Of a DNA stretch of 64,000 bases, positions 25,445 to 33,780 are shown piece by piece. The notes under the pieces are model-generated. The model did not search any database. It was not told the DNA's origin and saw only the letters and a program-made list of their open reading frames with translations. Position 1 is the stretch's first letter, and each line of letters starts with the position of its first letter. Source of the DNA: Streptomyces sp. 7-21 (GTDB lineage: Bacteria > Actinomycetota > Actinomycetes > Streptomycetales > Streptomycetaceae). A program made the translations under genes and the position numbers. Location of the stretch: the NCBI RefSeq assembly GCF_016741785.1, contig NZ_JAERRL010000007.1, positions 1 to 64,000 on the forward strand, read 5' to 3'.

Positions 25445-27756
25445 CAGCCCTCGCCTCCGATGGTGTACTCCTCCTTGACCTTGACCTCGGTGAGGCGGCG
25501 GCCCTCGCGGAAGACCCGCCGCCAGTCGCCGCCGGTGACGTGGAGTTCGTCGGTGCCCATCATCCGCACGATGGTCAGTCCGGCCTCGTGTGCCTTGTAC
25601 GCCTTCAGCCAGAGGTTGGCGAACGCCTGGGAGCGGATCAGGTGCATCCAGTCGGGGCGGCGCATCTCCCGGTTGGCGCTCGACTCGCCGATGGTGGAGA
25701 CGAACTTGCTGTAGATGGCCTTGACGTACTCGAGGGTGACGGTGTCACCGGCGTCGAGGGCGGCGTCGCGGGCGGCGGCCAGTTCGCGGCGGAAGCGTTC
25801 CAGGAGGGCCTCGGAAGAGCCGGAGGTCCAGGACTCGTGGATGACCGGCGGGTCGCACAGGCGCATCCGGGGGCCGGACAGCCGCAGCAGCAGGCGCAGC
25901 GTCGGGTCGGTGATCCACAGCGGGCCGGGCTCCTCGCGGTTCCCGAGCGGATTGGGCAGGTGGGGGTGTTCCCAGGCGGGCGGGGTGACGAGGTAGATGC
26001 CGGAACGCTTGCGGTCGTATTCGCCGGTGGGCGAGTGGACGAGCTTGCCGATCGGCAGGTGGCACTTGAGGGCCGACAGGTAGGCGCCGTTGATGTCGAG
26101 CGCGGTGACGGTCTGCCGGGGGCCGCGGCGGTGGAGGGTGGGGTTGCGCCACTTGGGGCGCCCTTCCCAGACGAGGTCGGCCCCGTCGCGGGAGGGCTTC
26201 TTCAGCACCGGGATGTCGTCCAGTGACAGGAAGAAGGTGAAGTCGTAGGTGGAGCCGACGCGCGTGGAGTTGAGCAGGGCCATGCCGTCGGGGATGGCGC
26301 GTTTGACGAGGGCGGCGGTGGCGGCCTGGACGTCGCCGTCGTTGTCGGCCAGGGCCCGCTCGACGTTCCGGGCGATCATGCCGGAGGTGTCGCGGCGGGC
26401 GGGGCGGCTGGCGGCGCGCGCGGGCGGCGTGGGCCGCTGGGGTGCCCGGTCCCCGGCGGGGGCAGGCGCCGGTGCGGGTGCGGCCGCGGAGGCCGCGCAG
26501 AGGCCGCCCATGTGCTGCGGCAGGCCACGGGCGCGCAGCGGAGTGGGCTGCCCGCACAGCACGCAGGGCTGGGGGTCGGCCCAGAGGAGGTCGCCGCTGG
26601 GGGCGCGGTCCGGCTCCGGGACGGGCACGGGTCCGGGTGCCGGGGCGGCGGGCGGGGGCGGGTCGCCGGGCCCGGCGGGGAGGAGCCGGGCGCGGCCGAG
26701 GTCGGCGCGCAGGTCCAGCGCCGTGGTGGGGCCGTGGCGGTGGCGGGTGAGGGCGAGGCGGGCGCGGTCGCCGTCGCGTTCGAGCCGCAGCACCAGGTCG
26801 GCCTCGGTCTCCAGCGGGGCGGTCAGGCCGTGGCCGGCCGGGAGGGTGGCCACGACGGCCGCGCCGAGGTCCTGAGCGAGGCGGCGCAGGGCGAGGGGCG
26901 GCGGAGCAGACCCGAAGCCGACGTGGGTGACGGGGTCAAGCAGGACGAGAGCGGGGCCGTCGCCGAGCGCCGCGGCGGCGTCGCGGACCTGGCGCAGGGT
27001 GGTGAGGCGGTCGGCGACGTGCAGCGGTGCGGTGCGCAGCCGCTCGGTGGCCCCGGCGACGCGGGGCCGGTCGGCGGCGGGGAGGGTACCGTCGGCGAGG
27101 TGCTGGAGGCTGGCGGGCGCCTCGGCGGCGAGGAGGCGCAGCAGCACATCGCGGCGGGCCAGCTGGCCGGTGACGACGAGGACGGGGCGCGGCGGGTCGG
27201 CGAGCGCGGCCGCGCGGGCCATGCCGAGGACGCAGGCGGAGGCGCCGGCGGCGGGCGGGGCGGTGAGTACGGCGAGACGGCCGGGGCGCAGGCCGCCCGC
27301 GGTGGCGTCGTCGAGCCCGGGGAGCCCGGTGGGGACGGGGTCGGGGGCGGTCCCGGAGGCGGTGAGGCCGTCCCACTCGCTGAGCAGGTCGCCGAGCGGC
27401 GGGGCGTCGTCCGCCGCCGGGGCCGGCTCCGGCGCGGGCGCGGGCGGCGCGGCGTGGGGCGCGGGGACGAGCGCGGCGACGGGCCGGGCGCGGCGGGTCA
27501 GGACGGCGGGCTGGCCGGCGGCGGCGTCGCGGACGAGGTCGCCGAGCTTGTGGCGGGCGTCGGTGACGGTCCAGCGGGGCCAGCCGGCGGAACCGCGGGG
27601 TGCGGGCAGCGGGGACAGCGCGGCCTCGTCGCCGGTGGCGGGGTCGCGGATCCAGGCCGTGCGGCCGTCCTCGGCGCCGCGCACCAGCTCCGTCCAGCGG
27701 TCGCGCGCGGCGCTGACCGGCAGCGGTTCCGGTTCCCGCGCTGTCACTGCGTTCAC
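25444..27756 (-). CDS. Tap-like multidomain protein: Phd/YefM-like, degenerate DnaB-like, zinc knuckle, polymerase-like palm
   Basis: This protein has about 770 residues. Residues 1-100 look like two Phd/YefM antitoxin units (MNAVTARE-type start; DARHKLGDLVRDAAAGQ). Residues 140-360 follow the DnaB/RecA helicase pattern, but Walker A is degenerate (PPAAGASA, no lysine) while LVLLDP is kept. Cys398, Cys401, His415 and Cys420 form a zinc knuckle. The C-terminal part has TALDINGAYLSAL, KAIYSKFVSTIG and MMGTDELHV, which recall motifs A, B and C of family B polymerases. Telomere-associated Tap proteins have a similar Asp-Asn/Ile-Ala-Tyr stretch. GTG 27756 is chosen to match Phd N-termini; GTG 27801 is possible. 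Confidence 0.55.
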   Translation of the reverse strand: MNAVTAREPEPLPVSAARDRWTELVRGAEDGRTAWIRDPATGDEAALSPLPAPRGSAGWPRWTVTDARHKLGDLVRDAAAGQPAVLTRRARPVAALVPAPHAAPPAPAPEPAPAADDAPPLGDLLSEWDGLTASGTAPDPVPTGLPGLDDATAGGLRPGRLAVLTAPPAAGASACVLGMARAAALADPPRPVLVVTGQLARRDVLLRLLAAEAPASLQHLADGTLPAADRPRVAGATERLRTAPLHVADRLTTLRQVRDAAAALGDGPALVLLDPVTHVGFGSAPPPLALRRLAQDLGAAVVATLPAGHGLTAPLETEADLVLRLERDGDRARLALTRHRHGPTTALDLRADLGRARLLPAGPGDPPPPAAPAPGPVPVPEPDRAPSGDLLWADPQPCVLCGQPTPLRARGLPQHMGGLCAASAAAPAPAPAPAGDRAPQRPTPPARAASRPARRDTSGMIARNVERALADNDGDVQAATAALVKRAIPDGMALLNSTRVGSTYDFTFFLSLDDIPVLKKPSRDGADLVWEGRPKWRNPTLHRRGPRQTVTALDINGAYLSALKCHLPIGKLVHSPTGEYDRKRSGIYLVTPPAWEHPHLPNPLGNREEPGPLWITDPTLRLLLRLSGPRMRLCDPPVIHESWTSGSSEALLERFRRELAAARDAALDAGDTVTLEYVKAIYSKFVSTIGESSANREMRRPDWMHLIRSQAFANLWLKAYKAHEAGLTIVRMMGTDELHVTGGDWRRVFREGRRLTEVKVKEEYTIGGEG

Positions 27757-27910
27757 CCCGACTCGTGCCCCCGTATGTGCGGCTGTGTGACCAGGCGCCA
27801 CCTTACCGACGGGCGGCGGGGCGCGGTGCCCCCGCCGCCCGGGGCGGTGCGGTCAGGGGGTCCAGTCGCCGCGCCAGTCGCCGGTTTCCTGCGGCGCGGC
27901 CGTTCGTCGG

Positions 27911-29011
27911 TCAGCTGCGGCCGGCCCCGGCGCTGGCCCCGCCCGCGCCGGGGCCGGTGCTGTGGTACTCGGCGAACCGGGCGCCCTGCCAGGGGAATCC
28001 GCTCATGCCGGTCCAGGGGGTGTCCTTGATGGCGGCGCTCAGCTCGGTGTCGCGGACGGTGGTCTGCGGGTGGAGGAAAGGCGTCGCCGCCGGCGTACCA
28101 GGCCGGCCGAGGCAGTACGTGCCGTCCTCGACGTCGCCGGTGATGACCGGTCGGTGATGAGGATGCCGGGCATGCCGGGGCTGTGGACGGGGCGGTGACG
28201 TAGCCGCCTGAGGAGCCGTCGGGGCGGGTGGTGACCTCGATGACGGAGCCGGTGCTGACGGCGGTGGCGCGGCCGAAGATGAAGTCGACGTTGCCCTGGA
28301 TCAGGGAGTCGGTGACGTACACGCGGCCCTGCACGCCGCGTCCGGCGCTGTCGAGCAGCAGGGTGTCCTGGTCGCCGGTGACGACGACGGAGTCCAGCAC
28401 GATGCGGTCGCCACGGGTGCGCAGGGCGACGGCCTGGGGCCCTCCTGGCCGGCGTGGGCGAGCTCGTCGAAGTCGTTGGCGAAGGTGAGGTTGGGCGCGC
28501 GGACGTCGTCGGCGTCGATGGCCACGGCGGCGCTGCCGCTGGTGCCGAGAGTGCCGCCGCCGGGGGCGGAGGTGCCGGCGGAGGTGCCGTAGACGATCGT
28601 GACGTCGCGGGGGCTGCCGCCGGTGCCGGTCAGGCGCAGGTGCGGCTTGTCGCGGGGGATGGTGACGGTCTCGCGGTACTCCCCCGGCGCGATGGCGATG
28701 GTCACCTGGTCCTGGTTGTCCGCGGGGACGGCGTCCACGGCGGCCTGGACGGTGGTGAAGTCGCCGGTGCCGTCCTGGGCGACGGTGAGGACGGCGTCCT
28801 GTGCCGGGGCCGTGGCGGCCCCGGCGGAGGTGCTGCCCCAGGCGGCGGGGCCGGCGGTGGCCGCGCAGGTCAGCAGCGCCAGCGCGGCCGCCAGGCGGGG
28901 ACGCGGACGGCGGCGGCCGGGCCTGGTACCGGTCCGGGCATGCGACGCAGCGGAGGGCTTGCCTATGGTGGCTCGTCTGCTCGCTGAGCGGCGGGGTCCT
29001 GGCACGGCCAT
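27911..29011 (-). pseudogene. Secreted pectinesterase (CE8), broken by two frameshifts
   Basis: Three reading frames are needed to read one pectin methylesterase. Frame 1 (29011 to about 28440) has a Tat-like or Sec signal, then VAQDGTGDFTTVQAAVDAVP and FANDFDE. Frame 2 (about 28430 to 28185) has the active-site region GDQDTLLLD and GNVDFIFGRA. Frame 3 (about 28160 to 27911) has the normal end with TPWTGMSGFPWQGARFAEYH. All catalytic parts exist, so the lesions look recent, or are sequencing errors near 28440 and 28180. If intact, the enzyme would de-esterify plant pectin. Confidence 0.82.
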
Positions 29012-29046
29012 GTCGCCGCGGCGGCCGCGGAAGGTTGCCGCCCGGC

Positions 29047-29685
29047 TCAGTCGCCTTCGCGCACGCGGGCCAGCTGCTCCTCGAACGGGACGACCTCCGG
29101 CTCCGCCGGGGCGCGGGGTCCGGCGGGCCGTCCGGCGACCAGGCTGGCCAGTTCGCGGGCGGCGCGGTCGATCCGTTCCGGCAGGGGGCCGGTGCGGGAG
29201 TCGCCGGTGCCGCCCCAGTCCTCGGCGGCGGCGTAGACGCCGGTGGGGGCGGTGAGGGCGCGCAGGTAGGAGAAGAGCGGCCGCATGGCGTGGTCGAGGA
29301 CCAGGGAGTGGCGGGCGGAGCCGCCAGTGGCGGCGAGCAGAACGGGGGTGCCGTCGAGGGAGCCGGGCTCGACGAGGTCGAAGAACGACTTGAACAGGCC
29401 GCTGTAGCTGCCGGCGAAGACGGGGGTGACGGCGATGAGGCCGTCGGCGCCGGTGACGGTGTCCAGTGCCTCCCTGAGCGGCGGGCCGGGGAAGCCGGTC
29501 ACGAGGTGGTGGGCAATGGGGGTGGCCAGTTCCCGCAGTTCGATGACGCGGGCGGTGGCGGGGTGCCCGGCTTCGGCGAGGTGTTTGGTGGCGGCGCCGG
29601 CGAGGCGGTCGGCGAGCCGGCGGGTGGCCGAAGGCTGGCTGAGCCCTGCGGAGATGACCGCGAGGCGGGTCTCGTGAGCAGTCAT
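29047..29685 (-). CDS. NADPH-dependent FMN reductase (CE1759 family)
   Basis: This 212-residue flavodoxin-fold reductase supplies reduced flavin. The N-terminal strand-loop LAVISAGLSQPSATRRLAD binds the FMN phosphate, and TPVFAGSYSGLFKSFFD is typical of the family. It lies 37 bases after the luciferase-like monooxygenase gene in the same operon, so the two should form a two-component flavin-dependent oxygenase. GGAG precedes the ATG. Confidence 0.9.
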   Translation of the reverse strand: MTAHETRLAVISAGLSQPSATRRLADRLAGAATKHLAEAGHPATARVIELRELATPIAHHLVTGFPGPPLREALDTVTGADGLIAVTPVFAGSYSGLFKSFFDLVEPGSLDGTPVLLAATGGSARHSLVLDHAMRPLFSYLRALTAPTGVYAAAEDWGGTGDSRTGPLPERIDRAARELASLVAGRPAGPRAPAEPEVVPFEEQLARVREGD

Positions 29686-29722
29686 GAGAGATCTCCGTGA
29701 CGTGGCTTTGCGGGGACGGGTG

Positions 29723-30805
29723 TTACGCGTCGCGGCGGACAGCGTCGCGGCAGGCCGGGTGGACCGGGGGGTCGGCGACGCCGGCGGGGCGGCGGGCGGC
29801 GAACTCCCTGCGCAGCACGGGCACGACCTCCTCGCCGAGGATGTCGAGCTGTTCCAGCACGGTCTTCAGGGGCAGTCCGGCGTGGTCCATCAGGAACAGC
29901 TGCCGCTGGTAGTCGCCGAAGGACTCGCGGAAGGTGAGGGTGCGCTCGATGACCTGCTGCGGGCTGCCGACGGTCAGCGGGGTCTGCTCGGTGAACTCCT
30001 CCAGGGAGGGGCCGTGGCCGTAGACCGGGGCGTTGTCGAAGTAGGGCCGGAACTCGCGGACGGCGTCCTGGGAGTTGGGGCGCATGAAGACCTGGCCGCC
30101 GAGGCCGACGATGGCCTGCTCGGGGGTGCCGTGTCCGTAATGAGCGAACCGCTCCCGGTAGAGTGCGATAAGGCGCTGGAAGTGCTCCTTGGGCCAGAAA
30201 ATGTTATTTGCGAAGAATCCGTTCCCGTAAAATGCTGCCTGCTCGGCGATCTCGGGGCTGCGGATGGAGCCGTGCCAGACGAACGGGGGGACGCCGTCAA
30301 GAGGACGGGGGGTGGAGGTGAAGCCCTGGAGCGGGGTGCGGAAGCGTCCGCTCCAGTCGACGACGTCCTCGCGCCACAGCCGGTGCAGCAGTGCGTAGTT
30401 CTCGATGGCCAGCGGGATGCCCTGGCGGATGTCCTGGCCGAACCAGGGGTAGACGGGGCCGGTGTTGCCGCGGCCGAGTATGAGGTCCACGCGCCCGTCG
30501 GCGAGGTGCTGGAGCATGGCGTAGTCCTCGGCGATCTTCACCGGGTCGTTGGTGGTGATGAGGGTGGTGGCCGTGGACAGCAGCAGCCGCTTGGTGCGGG
30601 CGGCGATGTAGCCCAGCATGGTGGTGGGTGAGGACGGCACGAACGGCGGGTTGTGGTGCTCGCCGGTGGCGAAGACGTCGAGGCCCACCTCCTCCGCCTT
30701 GAGGGCGATGGTGACCATCGCCTTGATGCGTTCGTGCTCGGTCGGTGTGGTGCCGTTGGTGGGGTCCGGCGTCACGTCGCCGACAGTGAAGATCCCGAAC
30801 TGCAC
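29723..30805 (-). CDS. Luciferase-like (LLM) flavin-dependent monooxygenase, CE1758 family
   Basis: This protein of about 360 residues is a TIM-barrel LLM monooxygenase. MQFGIFTVGDVTPDP at the start, EHHNPPFVPSSP and ILGRGNTGPVYPWFG are characteristic. It uses FMNH2 from the adjacent reductase. GTG 30805 is chosen because AAGGAG is eight bases upstream and the family begins MQFGIF; the GTG two codons earlier is too close to that site. The substrate is unknown. Sulfonates or small organics are possible, but no sulfonate transporter is adjacent. Confidence 0.9.
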   Translation of the reverse strand: MQFGIFTVGDVTPDPTNGTTPTEHERIKAMVTIALKAEEVGLDVFATGEHHNPPFVPSSPTTMLGYIAARTKRLLLSTATTLITTNDPVKIAEDYAMLQHLADGRVDLILGRGNTGPVYPWFGQDIRQGIPLAIENYALLHRLWREDVVDWSGRFRTPLQGFTSTPRPLDGVPPFVWHGSIRSPEIAEQAAFYGNGFFANNIFWPKEHFQRLIALYRERFAHYGHGTPEQAIVGLGGQVFMRPNSQDAVREFRPYFDNAPVYGHGPSLEEFTEQTPLTVGSPQQVIERTLTFRESFGDYQRQLFLMDHAGLPLKTVLEQLDILGEEVVPVLRREFAARRPAGVADPPVHPACRDAVRRDA

Positions 30806-30898
30806 GGGCACGTCTCCTTGCGATATAGTTTATTTTTCAACTACTTGTGTGAACACCGCCGCCTGTCCCCGTGTTCCGCGGGCGGCGGGGCGGCCCGT
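30806..30898 (-). promoter_or_regulatory. AT-rich promoter/operator of the flavin monooxygenase pair
   Basis: An AT-rich island contains TAGTT, an 8-base spacer and AACTA as an inverted repeat, with TATATC close to the Shine-Dalgarno sequence. It resembles operators of small repressors, but no regulator gene is adjacent. Confidence 0.4.
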
Positions 30899-31537
30899 TC
30901 AGGGCGTGCCGTAGACCTCGCCGCCGAGGTCGCAGCGGGCGGCGCCCGCCGTGGCGGCGGCGAGCCACGAGGTGAAGCCCGCAATCTCATCCTCCGGCAG
31001 CGCGACCGCAAAGGCGACTTCCGCGCCGTAGGTGACGCCGAGAACGGCGGTGCCGCGGGTGCGCAGGTCGTTCTCCAGGCGGCCCGCCCGGTCGTGCCCG
31101 ACGGTCACGGTGGCCGCGCGGTACCGCCGCCGCGTCACCGTGCCCACCGCGTCCAGGGCCGCACCGACGGCGCCGCCGTAGGCACGGATCAGGCCGCCCG
31201 CACCGAGCTTCGTGCCGCCGAAGTAGCGGACGACGACGGCCACCGCGTAGCGCACGTCGCGGCGCAGCAGCATCCGGAGCATGGGCGGACCCGCCGTGCC
31301 GCCGGGCTCGCCGTCGTCAGAGCAGCGCTGCACGGAGGCGTCAGCGCCGATGACGTAGGCGTAGCAGTGGTGGGTGGCTGTGGGGTGCTCGGCCCGGACC
31401 CGGGCGATCACTTCCTTGGCCTGCTCCTCGGTGGCGGCCGGGGCGAGGTAGCACAGGAAGCGGGAGCGGCTGATCTCCGTCTCGTGGCTGCCCTCGCCGG
31501 CCACCGTCACGTATCCGTTGTCCCGCCCGTCTCGCAT
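30899..31537 (-). CDS. YigZ/IMPACT family protein (UPF0029)
   Basis: This 212-residue protein has the UPF0029 signature: SRSRFLCYLAPA, HHCYAYVIG, SDDGEPGGTAGPPML and RYFGGTKLGAGGLIRAYG. A C-terminal DUF1949 ferredoxin-like domain follows. YigZ proteins are widespread and implicated in translation or ribosome-associated regulation; the bacterial role is not settled. No clear Shine-Dalgarno sequence precedes the ATG, so the transcript may be leaderless. Confidence 0.94.
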   Translation of the reverse strand: MRDGRDNGYVTVAGEGSHETEISRSRFLCYLAPAATEEQAKEVIARVRAEHPTATHHCYAYVIGADASVQRCSDDGEPGGTAGPPMLRMLLRRDVRYAVAVVVRYFGGTKLGAGGLIRAYGGAVGAALDAVGTVTRRRYRAATVTVGHDRAGRLENDLRTRGTAVLGVTYGAEVAFAVALPEDEIAGFTSWLAAATAGAARCDLGGEVYGTP

Positions 31538-31647
31538 CCCGCCAGACTACGGGCCGGGCGCGGCGCGCCGGCGGCGGGGAATCGGCAGCGGGGCGTGACG
31601 GTTGTAACCGGCGGGCGGGACAGCGGAACGGAACGGAGGACACGAAG

Positions 31648-32085
31648 ATGGCGGAGCGGTACGGCGACGACGCGACGGTGCGCAAGATCCTCACCGAGCT
31701 CGGCGACACCTGGGCGATCGTGGGCCTGTCCTCGAACCAGCAGCGGCCCGCGTGGGGGGTTGCGAAGCTGCTGCAGCGGTTCGGCAAGCGGATCGTGCCG
31801 GTGCACCCGAAGGCCGAGACGGTGCACGGCGAGCAGGGCTACCCGGACCTGGCGTCCGTGCCCTTCCCGGTGGACGTGGTGGATGTGTTCGTCAACAGCC
31901 AGCAGGCCGGGGCGGTCGCCGACCAGGCGGTGGCCATCGGCGCCAAGGCGGTGTGGTTCCAGCTGGGCGTCATCGACGAGGCGGCCTATGAGCGGACCCG
32001 GGCGGCGGGGCTGGAGATGGTGATGAACACCTGCCCCGCCATCGAGATCCCCCGGGTCACGGGGGCAGCCGGGAGTGCGGCCTGA
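31648..32085 (+). CDS. CoA-binding protein (YccU-type Rossmann domain)
   Basis: This 145-residue single-domain protein has a CoA-binding Rossmann fold: WAIVGLSSNQQRPAWGVAKLL, IVPVHPK and the terminal NTCPAIEIPRV. It resembles the N-terminal domain of succinyl-CoA synthetase alpha without the catalytic histidine domain. GGAGG precedes the ATG. It is a housekeeping-type protein of unclear role, possibly in CoA or acyl-CoA sensing. Confidence 0.92.
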   Translation: MAERYGDDATVRKILTELGDTWAIVGLSSNQQRPAWGVAKLLQRFGKRIVPVHPKAETVHGEQGYPDLASVPFPVDVVDVFVNSQQAGAVADQAVAIGAKAVWFQLGVIDEAAYERTRAAGLEMVMNTCPAIEIPRVTGAAGSAA

Positions 32086-32098
32086 CGGCAGCCCGCCG

Positions 32099-32142
32099 GC
32101 GCCGCGCCGCGGCGGAGCGGCAGCCCGCCGGCAGCGCGGCGC
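32099..32142. terminator. Possible terminator between convergent genes
   Basis: GCGCCGCGC and GCGCGGCGC form a 9-bp perfect stem around a 26-base GC-rich loop, between the CoA-binding protein gene and the XRE-cupin gene. The direct repeat CGGCAGCCCGCCGGC also occurs twice here. Confidence 0.35.
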
Positions 32143-32146
32143 GGGA

Positions 32147-32725
32147 TCAGCGGGGGGTGGCGGGGGGCACGGAGACGGCCATCGTCATCTCGGCGGGCTC
32201 CTCGCCGTCGTTGCGGTAGCCGTGCGGCACGTGTGACTCGAAGGCGGCGGAGGACCCCGCGGGCACGCGGTGCTCCTGGCCGTCAACGATGAGGGTGAGC
32301 ACGCCGGCGGTGACGTGCACGAGTTCGGCGGTGCCGGGAGGGTGGGGGTCGGAGTCACTGCCCTCCCCCGGCATCAGGCGCCAGTGCCACAGCTCCAGCG
32401 GGCCGGGCGCCTCGGTGCCGGCGAGGAGGGTGCTGTGGCTGCCCGCCGGGGTGGACCACAGGCGGACGGCCTGCTCGGCCGGGACCAGGCGCACGGCAGG
32501 CGTCTGGTCGTAGTCGAGAAGGGTGGTGACGCTCACGCCCAGGGCGTCGCCGATCTTGACGACGGTGCCGACGCTGGGGTTGGTCCTGGCCTGCTCGATC
32601 TGGATGATCATGCCGCGGCTGATGCCCGCGCGGGCGGCGAGGCCGTCCAGGGTGAAGCCGCGTTCGGTGCGCAGGCGTTTGAGATTGCGGGCGAGCGACT
32701 GGGTCAGCTGGTCGAGATCGGTCAA
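32147..32725 (-). CDS. XRE-family regulator with C-terminal cupin domain
   Basis: This 192-residue protein has an XRE helix-turn-helix (about 12-66; LDGLAARAGISRGMIIQIEQ) and a cupin_2 ligand domain (about 95-185). These regulators commonly control adjacent transporters or catabolic genes. The start is TTG 32725, preceded by GGAGG at good spacing; no ATG or GTG fits. It is divergent from an EamA transporter gene, its likely target. Confidence 0.92.
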   Translation of the reverse strand: MTDLDQLTQSLARNLKRLRTERGFTLDGLAARAGISRGMIIQIEQARTNPSVGTVVKIGDALGVSVTTLLDYDQTPAVRLVPAEQAVRLWSTPAGSHSTLLAGTEAPGPLELWHWRLMPGEGSDSDPHPPGTAELVHVTAGVLTLIVDGQEHRVPAGSSAAFESHVPHGYRNDGEEPAEMTMAVSVPPATPR

Positions 32726-32841
32726 CGGTGCCCCCTCCCCCGGGGTCGGCCGATGGTCAAATATTTTGGACGCTGCCGTGCAATGCAGTGCGTTATTGTG
32801 GAGTGAACCCTTTCGTTCACCACACTGTACTTGCGAGGCGC

Positions 32842-33702
32842 GTGTTGATACCTCTCGCACTGGCGACGAGCTTGCTGTGGGGGCTTGCCGACTTCGGCGG
32901 CGGTCTGCTGTCGCGGCGTCTTCCGGCCATGACGGTCGTGGTCGTCTCCCAGACCCTGGCGGCGCTGGCGCTGGGCGTTGTCGTCGTAGCGACCCAGGCC
33001 TGGACCGAGGCCGGGCCGCGGCTGTGGTTCGCCGTGGCCGCCGGGCTGGTGGGCCCCGCGGCGCTGCTGTGCTTCTACCGGGCGCTGGCGCTGGGACCGA
33101 TGGGCGTGGTCTCACCGCTGGCCGCGACGGCGGCGGCGGTGCCCGTAGGCGTGGCGCTGGTCATGGGCGAGCGGCCGGGTGTGGTGCAGGCCGGCGGCAT
33201 CGTGGTCGCGTTCGCCGGAGTGCTGCTCGCGGGCGGGTTCGAGGCCGGCGGGGAGCCCCTGCGGCGGCAGGCGCTGGTGCTGTCGCTGGCGTCGGCCGCG
33301 GGCATCGGAGCCGTGCTGACGCTGATCGCGGAGGCGTCGGTGAATGTCACCGGCCTGTTCCTGGCGCTCTTCGTGCAGCGGCTGTGCAACGTGCTGGCGG
33401 GCGGCGCCTGGCTGCTGGTGTCGGCGCGGCGCGGCGGCGGGATCCTGCCGGGCGGGCCGCACGCCCTGGTGCCGTCACTGCCCGCGCTGGCCTTCGTGGG
33501 CCTGGCCGACGTCGCCGCGAACGGGACGTACGCGCTGGCCGCGCGCATCGGTCCCGTCACCGTTGCCGTGGTCCTCGCCTCGCTGTACCCGGTCGTGACG
33601 GCGCTGACGGCGCGGGGCGTGCTGCGGGAGCGGCTGCGCCGCGCCCAGGCGGCGGGCGCCGGGCTCGCCATGGCGGGCACGCTGCTGCTGGCCTCGGGCT
33701 GA
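32842..33702 (+). CDS. EamA-family (DMT) transporter
   Basis: This protein of about 286 residues has ten hydrophobic segments in two EamA repeats, as in drug/metabolite exporters. The second repeat ends RRAQAAGAGLAMAGTLLLA. The substrate is unknown; amino acids or small metabolites are common. The start is uncertain: GTG 32842 has GAGG only three bases before it, and TTG 32845 would be better spaced. The divergent XRE-cupin gene lies 116 bases away and probably regulates it. Confidence 0.9.
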   Translation: MLIPLALATSLLWGLADFGGGLLSRRLPAMTVVVVSQTLAALALGVVVVATQAWTEAGPRLWFAVAAGLVGPAALLCFYRALALGPMGVVSPLAATAAAVPVGVALVMGERPGVVQAGGIVVAFAGVLLAGGFEAGGEPLRRQALVLSLASAAGIGAVLTLIAEASVNVTGLFLALFVQRLCNVLAGGAWLLVSARRGGGILPGGPHALVPSLPALAFVGLADVAANGTYALAARIGPVTVAVVLASLYPVVTALTARGVLRERLRRAQAAGAGLAMAGTLLLASG

Positions 33703-33780
33703 GCGCCGGGCGTTCCAGGTCGGTACCAATCGCCGGGCGGGCATGGCCGGGAGGAGCGGGGGGTTTTAAGGTCACGTGGC

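Noticed and set aside
25444..27756. Functional toxin-antitoxin locus because of the Phd/YefM-like part
   Set aside because: No Doc-, RelE- or YoeB-type toxin gene is adjacent, and the antitoxin-like part is fused to a large protein.
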